Source: CAVXZE01 sp963766175 (GTDB lineage Bacteria > Myxococcota_A > UBA9160 > UBA6930). From it: 64,000 bases of DNA. The translations under genes were made by a program, and so were the position numbers. Below, in pieces: positions 46,458 through 55,199 of the stretch; within the stretch, counting starts at the first letter, position 1; every line of letters begins with the position of its first letter. The notes beneath the pieces are model-generated. The model ran no database searches. It was not told the origin of the DNA and saw only the letters and a program-made list of their open reading frames with translations. The DNA is taken from NCBI GenBank assembly GCA_963766175.1, contig CAVXZE010000008.1, forward strand, positions 1 through 64,000. Direction: 5' to 3'.

Positions 46458-47336
46458 GCCGGTGCCGAATCCAGGCTGGCGGCTGTCGCCGAGCCGGGCG
46501 CGGGCTCGCCGCGGCGGGCTTCGCCCTGGCCGGGCTGGCGACGGCCTGCGTTCAGGAGCCGGCGGAGCTCGCGAAGGTGCGGGCCTCCTACGAGCGGGCG
46601 GCCGCTGACGCCGGGGTGCAGCAGCGCGCCGGCGTGGAGATCTACGAGGCCGAGCAGGCGCTCGACCGGGCAGAGGCGACCTGGCGCGAGGAGGGTAACT
46701 ACGACGAAGCCGTTCACCAGGCCTACCTGGCTTCGCGCAAGGTCGAGATCGCGCGCGTCGCCAGCGAGCGCCGGGCCCTCGAGGAGGAGATCGCGGCCCT
46801 GCCGGGACAGAGCGCGCTGCTCCTCCGTCAATCGGAGCAGCGTTCGACGGCATCGCTCGTGAGCGAAGGCCACCGTGTGCACCTCTCGGAGGATCGAGAC
46901 GGAGACCTGGAGAGGCTGCTCGAGAAGCTGGACGCGGAGCCGACGCGAGCGGGGCGTGGTGACGCTCGGCGACGTGCTCTTCGACTTCGACCGGGCGGAC
47001 CCCAAGCCGGCGGCGGACGCCAACCTCGCCACCCTCGCGGAGTTCCTGCGCACCCACCCAGAGCGCTCGGTCCTGATCGAGGGCCACACCGATGGAACCG
47101 GCATCCTCGAGTACAACTTCGATCTCTCCCGCCGCCGCGCGGAGGCGGTGAAGCAACACCTCGAGGGGAAGGGGGTCTCCGGCGAGCGGATCCTGGCCGT
47201 GGGCTACGGACCCGTCTACCCGGTGGCCTCGAACGCGATCGCATCCGGGCGCGCACAGAACCGGCGCGTCGAGGTGGTGTTGCTGGGACGCGGGGAGGCG
47301 CTCGAGGAGGGTTCGGACGCGCCCGAGACGCCGTAG
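46454..47336 (+). pseudogene. DUF4398-OmpA lipoprotein gene with a frameshift
   Basis: Starts at TTG 46454 (strong GGAGGGGGAG site). The first frame encodes a lipoprotein signal (LAGLATACVQEPAE), a DUF4398-like helical part (RASYERAAADAGVQQRAGVE, EAVHQAYLASRKVEIARVAS) and ends its sense near EKLDAEPT. The OmpA domain continues in the next frame (RGVVTLGDVLFDFDRADPKP, VLIEGHTDGTGILEYNFDLS, NRRVEVVLLG) to TAG 47336. The shift lies near 46940-46955. It is either a sequencing error or a real disruption. If repaired, the protein would be about 294 residues, linking outer membrane to peptidoglycan. Confidence 0.8.
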
Positions 47337-47337
47337 C

Positions 47338-48741
47338 ATGACGGAGGTCGCCTCGGGAGCGGCGAGGTGGCGGATCGGCTCCCGGGATATCGCGCTGGCC
47401 GCCCGGCTGGTGATCCTTCTCGCCATCGCGTTCTGGCCGCAATCCCTTCCGGCCGCCGAATCCAGCTTCGAGGATCGCCCAGCCGGCGAGTCGGTCGAGC
47501 ACCTGGACAGCCCGCTCACGCGAGCCATCGAGGAGCGGGAACGGATGCAGACGCTCTTCCCGCGGCTGAAGCGGCGCCTTCAGCTCTTTCCGAACTTCGT
47601 CGCGGATACCGAGCTGACCCTGAACTTCCGCAGCTTCTACTTCCCGCTGCGGTTGTCCGACGGCCGTGATGCCTACGCCTGGACGGCAGGCGGCAAGCTC
47701 GCCTTCCGCTCGGGCTGGTGGAGGGAGCACCTCCAGATCGGCGCCGGGCTCTACACCTCGGTCCCCCTCGTCGCCGACGATCCCGCAAGCCTGACCGGCC
47801 TTCTCCAAGCGGAGGAGCGGGGCTTCGCGGTGCTGGGCGAGGGATTTCTGCGGATGCGCTGGCGCGACGTCGAGGCCACGCTCTTCCGGCAGGAGCTCGA
47901 TCTCCCCTACGTAAACCGCAACGACAGCCGCATGGCACCCAACAGCTTCCAGGGTGTCACGGCAAAGGGCATCGCCAGGGGTATCCCCTGGCTGCACCGC
48001 GTGGACTGGGTGGCGGGCTACCTCACGGACATACGCCCCCGCAACGATCGAGACTTCATCTCGATGTCCGAGCAGGCCGGGGCGGCGGGAACGGACGAGG
48101 GCATGCTGCTGGCGGGTGTCCAGTTTCAGCCCCTCAAGAACCTCTCCGTCGGTGGATACAACTACTGGGTGAAGGACACCTTCAACACCGGCTACCTGGC
48201 GGCGGACTACCTCTGGAAGCTGAACGCCGACTGGGCCACGCGCTTCCAGTGGCAGTTCACCCACCAGGCGAGCGTCGGCGACGAGCTGATCGGCTCCTTC
48301 CGGACCTGGGTGTCGTCGGGGCGTGTCGCCACCAGCTTCCGCGGGTTCACCGGCTGGCTGGCCCTCTCCAAGACCGCCGACGACGAGCGAATCCGCAGCC
48401 CCTACGGAAGCTACGCCGGCTACATCTCGCTGATGCAGAGCGACTTCAATCGGGCCGGCGAGCGCGCCTGGTCCGTGGGTCTCTCCGCCGCGCCGAAGGC
48501 CATTCCCGGCTGGAGCGGATTCGTCCAGTACGCCCGCGGCGACGGCGGCTTCGATCCCCTGACGTCCGTGGAGGGCGCAAACGAGCAGGAGCTCGACCTC
48601 ACGGTGGACTACCAGATCAAGGAAGGTCGCTGGCGAGGCTTCTGGCTGCGCCTTCGCGGATCGGCGCTGGATACCGACGGCGCGGAGAACACCGCCTGGC
48701 AGGTGCGTGTCATCCTCAACTACACCCTGCCCATCCTATAA
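47338..48741 (+). CDS. OprD-like outer-membrane porin
   Basis: A 467-residue exported protein. A signal-type segment (ARLVILLAIAFWPQSLPAAE) is followed by about 400 residues of alternating amphipathic strands (LTLNFRSFYFPLRL, SVGGYNYWVKDTFNTGYLAA, VGLSAAPKAIPGWSGFVQYA) and a final strand, WQVRVILNYTLPIL. The DTFNTGYLAADYLW region and the overall plan recall OprD/OprB-type substrate-specific porins; the substrate is unknown. It starts one base after the stop of the OmpA gene (TAGC-ATG), so the two are co-translated. Confidence 0.78.
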   Translation: MTEVASGAARWRIGSRDIALAARLVILLAIAFWPQSLPAAESSFEDRPAGESVEHLDSPLTRAIEERERMQTLFPRLKRRLQLFPNFVADTELTLNFRSFYFPLRLSDGRDAYAWTAGGKLAFRSGWWREHLQIGAGLYTSVPLVADDPASLTGLLQAEERGFAVLGEGFLRMRWRDVEATLFRQELDLPYVNRNDSRMAPNSFQGVTAKGIARGIPWLHRVDWVAGYLTDIRPRNDRDFISMSEQAGAAGTDEGMLLAGVQFQPLKNLSVGGYNYWVKDTFNTGYLAADYLWKLNADWATRFQWQFTHQASVGDELIGSFRTWVSSGRVATSFRGFTGWLALSKTADDERIRSPYGSYAGYISLMQSDFNRAGERAWSVGLSAAPKAIPGWSGFVQYARGDGGFDPLTSVEGANEQELDLTVDYQIKEGRWRGFWLRLRGSALDTDGAENTAWQVRVILNYTLPIL

Positions 48742-48771
48742 TCCGGGGACGTTGTGGAATTGAGGAGAGAG

Positions 48772-50268
48772 ATGATCCGCACGAGCTCCAGTCGGCTGGT
48801 ACCGATCCTCCTTCTCGTCTCTGCCCTGACCAGCTTCGCGCTCTTCGTTGCGGGCTGCGCGCGAAACCCCGTGAGCGGGCGTCATGAGGTGGTTCTGGTA
48901 TCGGCGGCGCAGGAGCGCGAGATCGGTGCCGAGGAGGCGCAGAGGGTCGAAGAGTTGATGGGGCTGGTGACCGATGCCAAGCCCGAGGCGTATGTCCAGG
49001 AGATCGGCCGGCGGCTGGCCGAGCACTCCCCACGCCAGGACGTCCCGTACCAGTTCCTCGTGGTCGACGCACCGGAGCCCAACGCCTTCGCGCTGCCCGG
49101 GGGCTACATCTACGTCTCCCGGGGCCTCCTGGCGCTGGTCAACACCGAGGACGAGCTCGCCGGCACCATCGGGCACGAGATCGGTCACGTGGCGGCCCGC
49201 CACCACGTCCAGCGCCTCACGCTCGCCACGCCCTTCGCCATCCTGCTGGGGCTCCCCGCGGCCATCGTCGGCACCATCAGCAAGACCCTCGGCGACGTCG
49301 TCGCCATTCCGGGTCAGCTGACCGGCGGCCTGGTGCTCGCCGGTCACAGCCGAAAGCAGGAGCGGGAAGCCGACCGCATCGGCATGGAGCTGGCGGCGAG
49401 CGCGGGCTGGGACCCGGGAGCCCTCTCTACCTTCCTCTACACGCTCGAGCGGGAGGATGCGCTGGTTCACGGGGAGACGCGCGGCACCGACTTCTTCGCT
49501 TCGCACCCCTCGATGCCGAAGCGCGTCGACGACTCGGCGGCGCTCGCCAAGACCATGGAGTGGACTCCATCGAAGCCGATCGCCCCGAACCGCAGGGCGC
49601 TTCTCAACCGCCTCGAGGGCATCCTGGTGGGACCCAACCCCGCCGAGGGAGTCTTCGTCAAAGGCGTGTTTCTGCATCCCGAGCTGGACTTCACCCTCAG
49701 CTTCCCCCCCGAATGGAAGACCCAGAACCAGTCGCAGTTCGTGATCGCCATCCCGCCGGAGGGTGAGGGAAGGACCGCCATCGTCCTGTCGCTTGCCGAA
49801 GAGGGCGAGGATCCGGTGGAGGCTGCGCGGGCCGACAAGCTCGACGAGCGCACCCTGAAGGAGCTCGAGCGCACCGAGATCAACGGTCTTCGCGCGGCGC
49901 GGGTGGTGACGGAGAGGCAGGGCTCGAGCTTCGACCTGACCTGGGTCGCACACGGAGAGCGCGTCTACCGGATCGCGAGTGTGAGCCCGGCGCCCGAGTT
50001 CGCGCGCTACAGGGATACCTTCCGCAACGTCGCGCAGAGCTTCCGGCCACTCCGCGCCGCAGACCGCGCCCGGATCCGGGAGGATCGGCTTCGGGTAAGG
50101 GCGGGCCGGAAGGGTGAGACCCTGGAGGCGTTCGTCGAGAGGACGGGCGGGAGCTGGAGCCCGGAGGAGAGCGCCATCGCCAACGGACTGGGCGACGACA
50201 CGCACCTCGAAGGCGGCCAGCTCCTCAAGGTGCCGATCTCTCAGCGCTACACACGAGAGAGTCAGTAG
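48772..50268 (+). CDS. M48-family metalloprotease lipoprotein (BepA/YfgC-like)
   Basis: A 498-residue protein. Signal and lipobox LFALFVAGCARNPVSGRHE, then an M48 domain with zinc motif GTIGHEIGHVAARHHVQRLT and the third ligand Glu in KQEREADRIGMELAASAGWD, followed by RGTDFFASHPSMPKRV. The second half (about 290-430) is a soluble domain with DLTWVAHGERVYRIASVSP. The last 50 residues (LEAFVERTGGSWSPEESAIA, GGQLLKVPI) look like a LysM-type cell-wall motif. BepA-like enzymes clear misassembled outer-membrane proteins. ATG 48772 with GAGGAGAG is used; it follows the porin by 30 bp. Confidence 0.92.
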   Translation: MIRTSSSRLVPILLLVSALTSFALFVAGCARNPVSGRHEVVLVSAAQEREIGAEEAQRVEELMGLVTDAKPEAYVQEIGRRLAEHSPRQDVPYQFLVVDAPEPNAFALPGGYIYVSRGLLALVNTEDELAGTIGHEIGHVAARHHVQRLTLATPFAILLGLPAAIVGTISKTLGDVVAIPGQLTGGLVLAGHSRKQEREADRIGMELAASAGWDPGALSTFLYTLEREDALVHGETRGTDFFASHPSMPKRVDDSAALAKTMEWTPSKPIAPNRRALLNRLEGILVGPNPAEGVFVKGVFLHPELDFTLSFPPEWKTQNQSQFVIAIPPEGEGRTAIVLSLAEEGEDPVEAARADKLDERTLKELERTEINGLRAARVVTERQGSSFDLTWVAHGERVYRIASVSPAPEFARYRDTFRNVAQSFRPLRAADRARIREDRLRVRAGRKGETLEAFVERTGGSWSPEESAIANGLGDDTHLEGGQLLKVPISQRYTRESQ

Positions 50269-50467
50269 CGGTCGATCGAGACAGCGCCGACCGGCTGGGC
50301 CGCGAGGAGCCCTGACTGCGAGTCAGCTCCTGCTTGCACTTCCTCCCGGCTTCGTCACCATCAGGCCAGCTCCGCGAAGACCGAACTCGCAGTCATCTTT
50401 CGTGGCTGCCCAAATCCGGCGAAGGCGTCCCACACGCCCTCTCGCACCGAGATCGAAAGGAAAGACG

Positions 50468-51631
50468 ATGAAAGAGTGTGTATTGGTGGACGGCGTTCGC
50501 ACACCCACGGGCAGGGCACACAACGAGAAGGGCGACCTCCGCACGCTGCGACCGGAAGACCTGCTGGGCGCGGTCTACAAGGCGCTCTTCGAGCGCAACG
50601 CGCCGCTCAAGCCCGAGGAAGTGGACCTGGTGACGATCGGCTGCGCCAACCAGAGCGGGGCCCAGAACGTCATCGGACGGCTGAGCTGGCTCACGAACGG
50701 ATACCCCGAAAGCGTCGCGGTGAACGGCATCGAGATGCAGTGCGCCTCGGCGATGGCGGGCATGGAGCACTGCGCGCGCGGGATCATGACCGGCGAGCTC
50801 GACGTCGCCATCGCCGGCGGCGTCGAGATGATGGCGCGCATCCCGATGGGCGCCAACATGGAGCCTCCTCCGGGCTTGGGCAAGCGCTACCCCAACTTCA
50901 TGGACCTGACCATGGGCATGACCGCCGAGAAGGTGGCGGCGCAGTGGAAGATCGGGCGGCCGGAGATGGAGGAGTTCGCCCTCGCCAGTCACCAGAAGGC
51001 TGCCAAGGCCCACGCCGACGGCTGCTTCAAGGACGAGATCGTGCCGATCGAGGTGACCTACGAGGACGGGTCGAAGCAGGTCGTCGAGCGAGACCAGTGC
51101 GTGCGCGGCGACACCACGCTGGAGAAGATGGCGACCATGCAACCGGCCTTCAAGGCGGACGGCGTGGTCACCGCGGCCGTCAGCTCGCCCCTCAACGACG
51201 GCGCCTCGGCCGTGCTGCTGATGGACCGCGAGAAGGCCGACCAGTTGGGTCTCTCCTACACGCTCAGATACAAGGGCGGGGCGATGGCGGGCGTGGACCC
51301 GACGATCATGGGAATCGGCCCGATCCCGGCGGTCCAGAAGCTGCTCGCGCGGACTGGAGTCAGCATCGACCAGATCGATGCGGTGGAGATCAACGAGGCC
51401 TTCGCCAGCCAGTCGATCGCCTGCCTGCGCGACCTCGGGATCCCCTTCGAGAAGGCGAACCAGTGGGGCGGTGCGCTGGCCATCGGCCACCCGCTGGGCC
51501 AGAGCGGCACCCGCATCACGGTGACCCTCAACTCGATCATGAAGGCCAACCCGAGCTACAAGCTGGGGCTGTCGACCATGTGCGTCGGCTTCGGCCAGGG
51601 GAACGCCACCCTCTGGGAGCGCGTCTCCTGA
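50468..51631 (+). CDS. acetyl-CoA acyltransferase (thiolase)
   Basis: A 387-residue type II thiolase (fatty-acid beta-oxidation or acetoacetyl-CoA metabolism). The acyl-binding Cys is in NGIEMQCASAMAGMEH, the His in NEAFASQSIACL / GGALAIGHPLGQSGTR and the second Cys in LSTMCVGFGQGNA. ATG 50468 has AAAGGAAAG upstream; the frame is open further back without coding character. No other beta-oxidation gene is adjacent. A strong hairpin follows. Confidence 0.94.
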   Translation: MKECVLVDGVRTPTGRAHNEKGDLRTLRPEDLLGAVYKALFERNAPLKPEEVDLVTIGCANQSGAQNVIGRLSWLTNGYPESVAVNGIEMQCASAMAGMEHCARGIMTGELDVAIAGGVEMMARIPMGANMEPPPGLGKRYPNFMDLTMGMTAEKVAAQWKIGRPEMEEFALASHQKAAKAHADGCFKDEIVPIEVTYEDGSKQVVERDQCVRGDTTLEKMATMQPAFKADGVVTAAVSSPLNDGASAVLLMDREKADQLGLSYTLRYKGGAMAGVDPTIMGIGPIPAVQKLLARTGVSIDQIDAVEINEAFASQSIACLRDLGIPFEKANQWGGALAIGHPLGQSGTRITVTLNSIMKANPSYKLGLSTMCVGFGQGNATLWERVS

Positions 51632-51668
51632 GAGTGCGCCTCAGCCGTTGAGCGCCGGCAGAGCGCGT

Positions 51669-51700
51669 GCACCCGGCGGGGCTCAGCCCCCGCCGGGTGC
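51669..51700. terminator. bidirectional hairpin between thiolase and glycosyltransferase genes
   Basis: GCACCCGGCGGGG-CTCAGC-CCCCGCCGGGTGC, a perfect 13-bp GC-rich stem with a 6-nt loop. It lies 38 bp after the thiolase stop and encodes the last residues of the convergent gene (LAPGGG). No T run is present, so termination may need Rho or the fold alone. Confidence 0.75.
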
Positions 51701-53215
51701 GAGGCGCTCGCGCGCGCCAAGAACCTGCTCGACTCCCGGCAGCGGACGACAAGTCACCAGGAACTGGAAGGCGAAGGCGCTCGGCCAGATTCGGGCCAGG
51801 AGCCCGCTTCCCTTCTCCAGCCAGTGGCCGAGGCGGCCGCCGATCACCGCCTCCCACGGGACGGGCACCGGGAAGGTCTTCTCAATCCGGTAGCCGCAGT
51901 CGCGCAGCGTGCGCCGCAGCGAGACGCGGTTGAACAGGCGTTTGTGTTCGATGTCGAGAATGCCCCGGTCCGTGTAGTTGAAGCGACCGAAGAGCAGGGC
52001 GAGGCGGTTGGTGATGAAGGCGACATTGGGTGTGGCCACGACCACCAGTGGCGCTTCCGAACCCGGCCGTAGCGCGCGACTGCGGTTGCGCATGTCGAGC
52101 AACAGGCGCTCGGGATCCTGCAGCTCCTCGAGGACATCGAGGAGCAGCACCACGTCGTGCTCAAAGGCGTCGAGAGGAAGCGGGCTGGCCAGGTCGACCT
52201 TCTCGAAGTGATCGACGGCGTCCGGCAGGGGCGGACGGCGGTCGACGCCCGTGACCTCGATCCCCATCTCCCGGCAGCGCCTGGCAACCGTACCGTCCCC
52301 GCATCCGATGTCCAGCAGCCGGCGGGGCGCCGCCTCGCGCACCAGCTCGAGCGCCAACACGTGCGCCGAATAGGAGTTGCCCTCGTAGCTGCGGAAACCC
52401 TGCTCCAGGTCCCGGAACTTGAGAGAGCACATCATCCCCATCCGATGCAGGCGATAGCGCAGGGTCTCGCGCAGGACGTCCTTCCCGTACTGCACGCCCT
52501 GCACGTAGCATTCTTCGTCACCGTAATGGGTCGGGATGTCGAACTCCTCGATCCTCGCTCCGACATTCACGGCCTGAAGCAGGATCTCGGTATCGAAGTG
52601 GAAATCGTTGGTATTGATCTCGAATGGCACCTTGCGCAGAAAGTTGGACGAGTAGGCCCGGAACCCCGTGTGGTACTCGGAGAGATGCAGACCGGTCAGG
52701 TAGTTCTGGATCACCGTCAGGATGCGATTGCCGGCGATCTTGTAGAGCGGCATTCCGCCGGCGCGAGCGCCGCGAAGATCGCCCATGCGCGACCCCAGAA
52801 CCACGTCCGCGCCCGTGCGGTCCCAGACCTCGATGAACTTCGGGAGCAACTCGGGCGCGTACTGGCCATCGCCGTGCAGAAGGATGGTGAAATCGAAGCC
52901 CCCCTCCAGGGCCTGGCGATAGCCGAGCTTCTGGTTGCCCCCGTAGCCCTGATTCACGGGATTTCGGAACACCGAGACGTTGTCAATGCCGCGCGCGGTC
53001 ACCCAGCGTTGCAGGACCTCGGCGGTGGCATCCCCACCGGCGTCATCGATCACCATGAAGTGGACGCGCTCGCTGTTGAGCAACTCCTTCGGAACCCGCT
53101 CGAAGAGCGACTCGATGTGGCGTTCGGCCCGGTAGGCGACCACGAATACCAGCACCCGACCGGAGTCGCTGCGCTGTTCGACTCGAAGCTCGGGCTCGTC
53201 CATGGGAAACTCCAT
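51683..53215 (-). CDS. GT2 glycosyltransferase fused to a class I methyltransferase
   Basis: A 510-residue protein. Residues about 15-265 are a dolichyl-phosphate-mannose-synthase-type GT2: VLVFVVAYRAERHIESLFER, the nucleotide-binding FMVIDDAGGDAT, ILLHGDGQYAPELLPKFIEV and EYHTGFRAYSSNFLRKV. Residues about 300-470 are a SAM methyltransferase: RLLDIGCGDGTVARRCREMG, GVDRRPPLPDAVDHFEKVDL and DVVLLLDVLEELQDPERLLL. No membrane segments are evident. The fusion suggests modification of one glycolipid or glycan by both activities. GAGG precedes ATG 53215. Confidence 0.9.
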   Translation of the reverse strand: MEFPMDEPELRVEQRSDSGRVLVFVVAYRAERHIESLFERVPKELLNSERVHFMVIDDAGGDATAEVLQRWVTARGIDNVSVFRNPVNQGYGGNQKLGYRQALEGGFDFTILLHGDGQYAPELLPKFIEVWDRTGADVVLGSRMGDLRGARAGGMPLYKIAGNRILTVIQNYLTGLHLSEYHTGFRAYSSNFLRKVPFEINTNDFHFDTEILLQAVNVGARIEEFDIPTHYGDEECYVQGVQYGKDVLRETLRYRLHRMGMMCSLKFRDLEQGFRSYEGNSYSAHVLALELVREAAPRRLLDIGCGDGTVARRCREMGIEVTGVDRRPPLPDAVDHFEKVDLASPLPLDAFEHDVVLLLDVLEELQDPERLLLDMRNRSRALRPGSEAPLVVVATPNVAFITNRLALLFGRFNYTDRGILDIEHKRLFNRVSLRRTLRDCGYRIEKTFPVPVPWEAVIGGRLGHWLEKGSGLLARIWPSAFAFQFLVTCRPLPGVEQVLGARERLAPGGG

Positions 53216-53316
53216 CGGCCAACCTCTTCAGCCTATCATCGGCTTCCCCAGGGCGCGAGATGAGGAGGCCGGAGAGAGCTCGGAGAAAGAAACCGCCGGG
53301 TATTCTCCGCGATCCG

Positions 53317-54558
53317 CTATTCGAATGCCCGAGTCAGAAACCAGAACAGCCCGACGCTGCACAGAACCGCAGAGCCCACCTCCACCACCAGGCGGTGTGG
53401 TCTCCCTTCGCGCACTCGAGCCAGGTCCCGGAGCACCGGCCAGAGTGCCGCGACCAGGATCAGTTGTCCCACCTCGACGCCGATGTTGAAGCCGAGCAGT
53501 GCGGGCACCAGCCGGTCCCTGGGGAGGGCGATCTCGACCAGGACTCCCGCGAATCCGAAGCCGTGCACGAGTCCGAAGGCAAAGGAGATGGCGACGCGCA
53601 GACGCGCGGGCCGCTCCGCGAGACCGAGAAGTCCGAAGTAGCAGAGCGCAAACAGGGTCATTCCCGCGAGAGTGAGGGACCCGATTCCGCCGAGACCGAA
53701 GGCCGAGAGCAGGACCATGGCGCCGAGACCCAGCACGATCACCACTGGGATCGAGCGAGGCCGACCACCCAGGAGGAACCCGTTCTCAGCGGCGACGAGC
53801 ACGATCGAGAGACCGACCAGGGCTCCGATCGCCTGGGACTCGGGCTTGACCAGTCCGAGGGCCGCCACCGCCAACGTGATGCTGTGCGCGACGGTGAATC
53901 CGGTGATCACCGTTGCGACCTCGCCGAAGCGCGCCGCGATCAGGATCAGGGCGAGCACGAAGGCCAGGTGATCGGGGCCGGTACCGATGTGCTCGATGCC
54001 GATCACCACGTAGGACCAGAGAGAGCTGCCCTCGGACCCCTTGGCTTCGTCGCCCTCCTCGGACTCCAGCCGCCAGGCCGGCGCGGCGGTGGTGAGCACC
54101 CGCTCGAGCGGCGAGGCCCCCGGCGCCCTCACCCGAGCGAAGTGCAGGTGGCCGGGAGCGACCTCGTGCAGGAGCACACTCCGGATTTCCCGGGAGCCGC
54201 CCTTCCCGCAGTCGACGCGCCACTCGATCGCCACCCGATCCGGCGGTGCGGCAAGGACCCGGGGCATGCGGCGTATCGGGCAGGGCTCACCGTCGGAGCG
54301 CAGCTGCAGCCGCTCGACGATGTAGGCGGCCAGGTTGGGGTCGAGATTCACTCCCCGGACGTGACCCCATGGCAGCCGCGTGAGCTCGATCTGGGGGATG
54401 CGCAGGGTAACGGTCGCGCCCTCGGAGTCGAACACCCAGCTCGAGTAGGAGGCGCTCCGCGTATGCGCCCCCGCCTGGAGCGCGCAGGCCAGCAACGCCG
54501 CGATCAGAAGCCCACCCGCGGCCCGGCGAATGATCCGATCACGACCGCGGACCCTCAC
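53317..54558 (-). CDS. HupE/UreJ_2-type membrane protein with N-terminal outer domain
   Basis: A 413-residue protein: signal peptide (AAGGLLIAALLACALQAGAH), a 190-residue non-membrane domain (SASYSSWVFDSEGATVTLRI ... SVLLHEVAPGHLHFARVR), then about seven membrane helices with the HupE-type motif IGIEHIGTGPDHLAFVLALI, FTVAHSITLAVAALGL and GLVHGFGFAGVL. The repeated His in membrane segments fits metal (nickel/cobalt) handling. GTG 54558 overlaps the stop of the preceding gene. It is the last of three related genes. Confidence 0.85.
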   Translation of the reverse strand: MRVRGRDRIIRRAAGGLLIAALLACALQAGAHTRSASYSSWVFDSEGATVTLRIPQIELTRLPWGHVRGVNLDPNLAAYIVERLQLRSDGEPCPIRRMPRVLAAPPDRVAIEWRVDCGKGGSREIRSVLLHEVAPGHLHFARVRAPGASPLERVLTTAAPAWRLESEEGDEAKGSEGSSLWSYVVIGIEHIGTGPDHLAFVLALILIAARFGEVATVITGFTVAHSITLAVAALGLVKPESQAIGALVGLSIVLVAAENGFLLGGRPRSIPVVIVLGLGAMVLLSAFGLGGIGSLTLAGMTLFALCYFGLLGLAERPARLRVAISFAFGLVHGFGFAGVLVEIALPRDRLVPALLGFNIGVEVGQLILVAALWPVLRDLARVREGRPHRLVVEVGSAVLCSVGLFWFLTRAFE

Positions 54559-55199
54559 TTGTCGACCCCCCACTCCAGAGCCAGCACCAAGAGCCCCGTC
54601 GCGGCGATCCAGCTCCCCACCACCCTGACGGCAGTCTGTACCCAGAAGGCCCGGTAGCGAACCACGCGGGTCACGACGTGGAAGAGGATCAGGCCGATGC
54701 TGCTGCTCACGCCCGCGATGAAGAGGAGGGGGCGGTCGATCGTCGCCTCCGGATCGTAGGTGTGGGTCTGCCCATCGAAGAGGCCGAAGAGGAGAGCCAT
54801 CGTCATCGCCAGCGACGCGGGAAGCTTTCCTCGGGTAGCGACCAGCAGGCCGAGCACCAGCATCGAGAGACGCAGCGAGGCGGACCCGACGTAGAGGTCG
54901 ACATCCAGGATCCCCGCCACCGTGCCCACCAGCACCGCTCCCAGGAAGGCCAGCGGGAGACGCCAGGAATACGGACCGCCGAGCTGTCCCGACCAGAGCG
55001 CCAGCGCGAGCGTCGGAAGCAGCGTCTCGAAGTGGAGCAGGGGATGAAGCATCCCCGAGTAGAAGTCGCCGACGGCGAGGCTCCCGTGGGCCAGGGCGGG
55101 CGCAGGATGCAGCCAGATGAGGGCCCACGCGACGAGCGCGGACGGGATCGCCCGGGAGGGCCGACCGAAGCGGGGGGGCGCCGGGGAGCTGCGGATCAT
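54555..55199 (-). CDS. HupE/UreJ-like membrane protein
   Basis: A 214-residue protein with a signal-like start (ALVAWALIWLHPAPALAHGS) and six hydrophobic segments. HGSLAVGDFYSGMLHPLLHF keeps the HupE pattern of an exported His followed by a membrane G-x-x-HP motif, and LFDGQTHTYDPE lies at the position of the second conserved His. It is more divergent than the gene upstream. It overlaps both neighbours by 4 bp, so all three should be made together. Confidence 0.75.
   Translation of the reverse strand: MIRSSPAPPRFGRPSRAIPSALVAWALIWLHPAPALAHGSLAVGDFYSGMLHPLLHFETLLPTLALALWSGQLGGPYSWRLPLAFLGAVLVGTVAGILDVDLYVGSASLRLSMLVLGLLVATRGKLPASLAMTMALLFGLFDGQTHTYDPEATIDRPLLFIAGVSSSIGLILFHVVTRVVRYRAFWVQTAVRVVGSWIAATGLLVLALEWGVDK

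Noticed and set aside
45684..47528. 614-residue minus-strand frame over the DUF4398/OmpA genes
   Set aside because: Only its last part corresponds to the pfkB relic; the rest is antisense to clear lipoprotein and OmpA genes.
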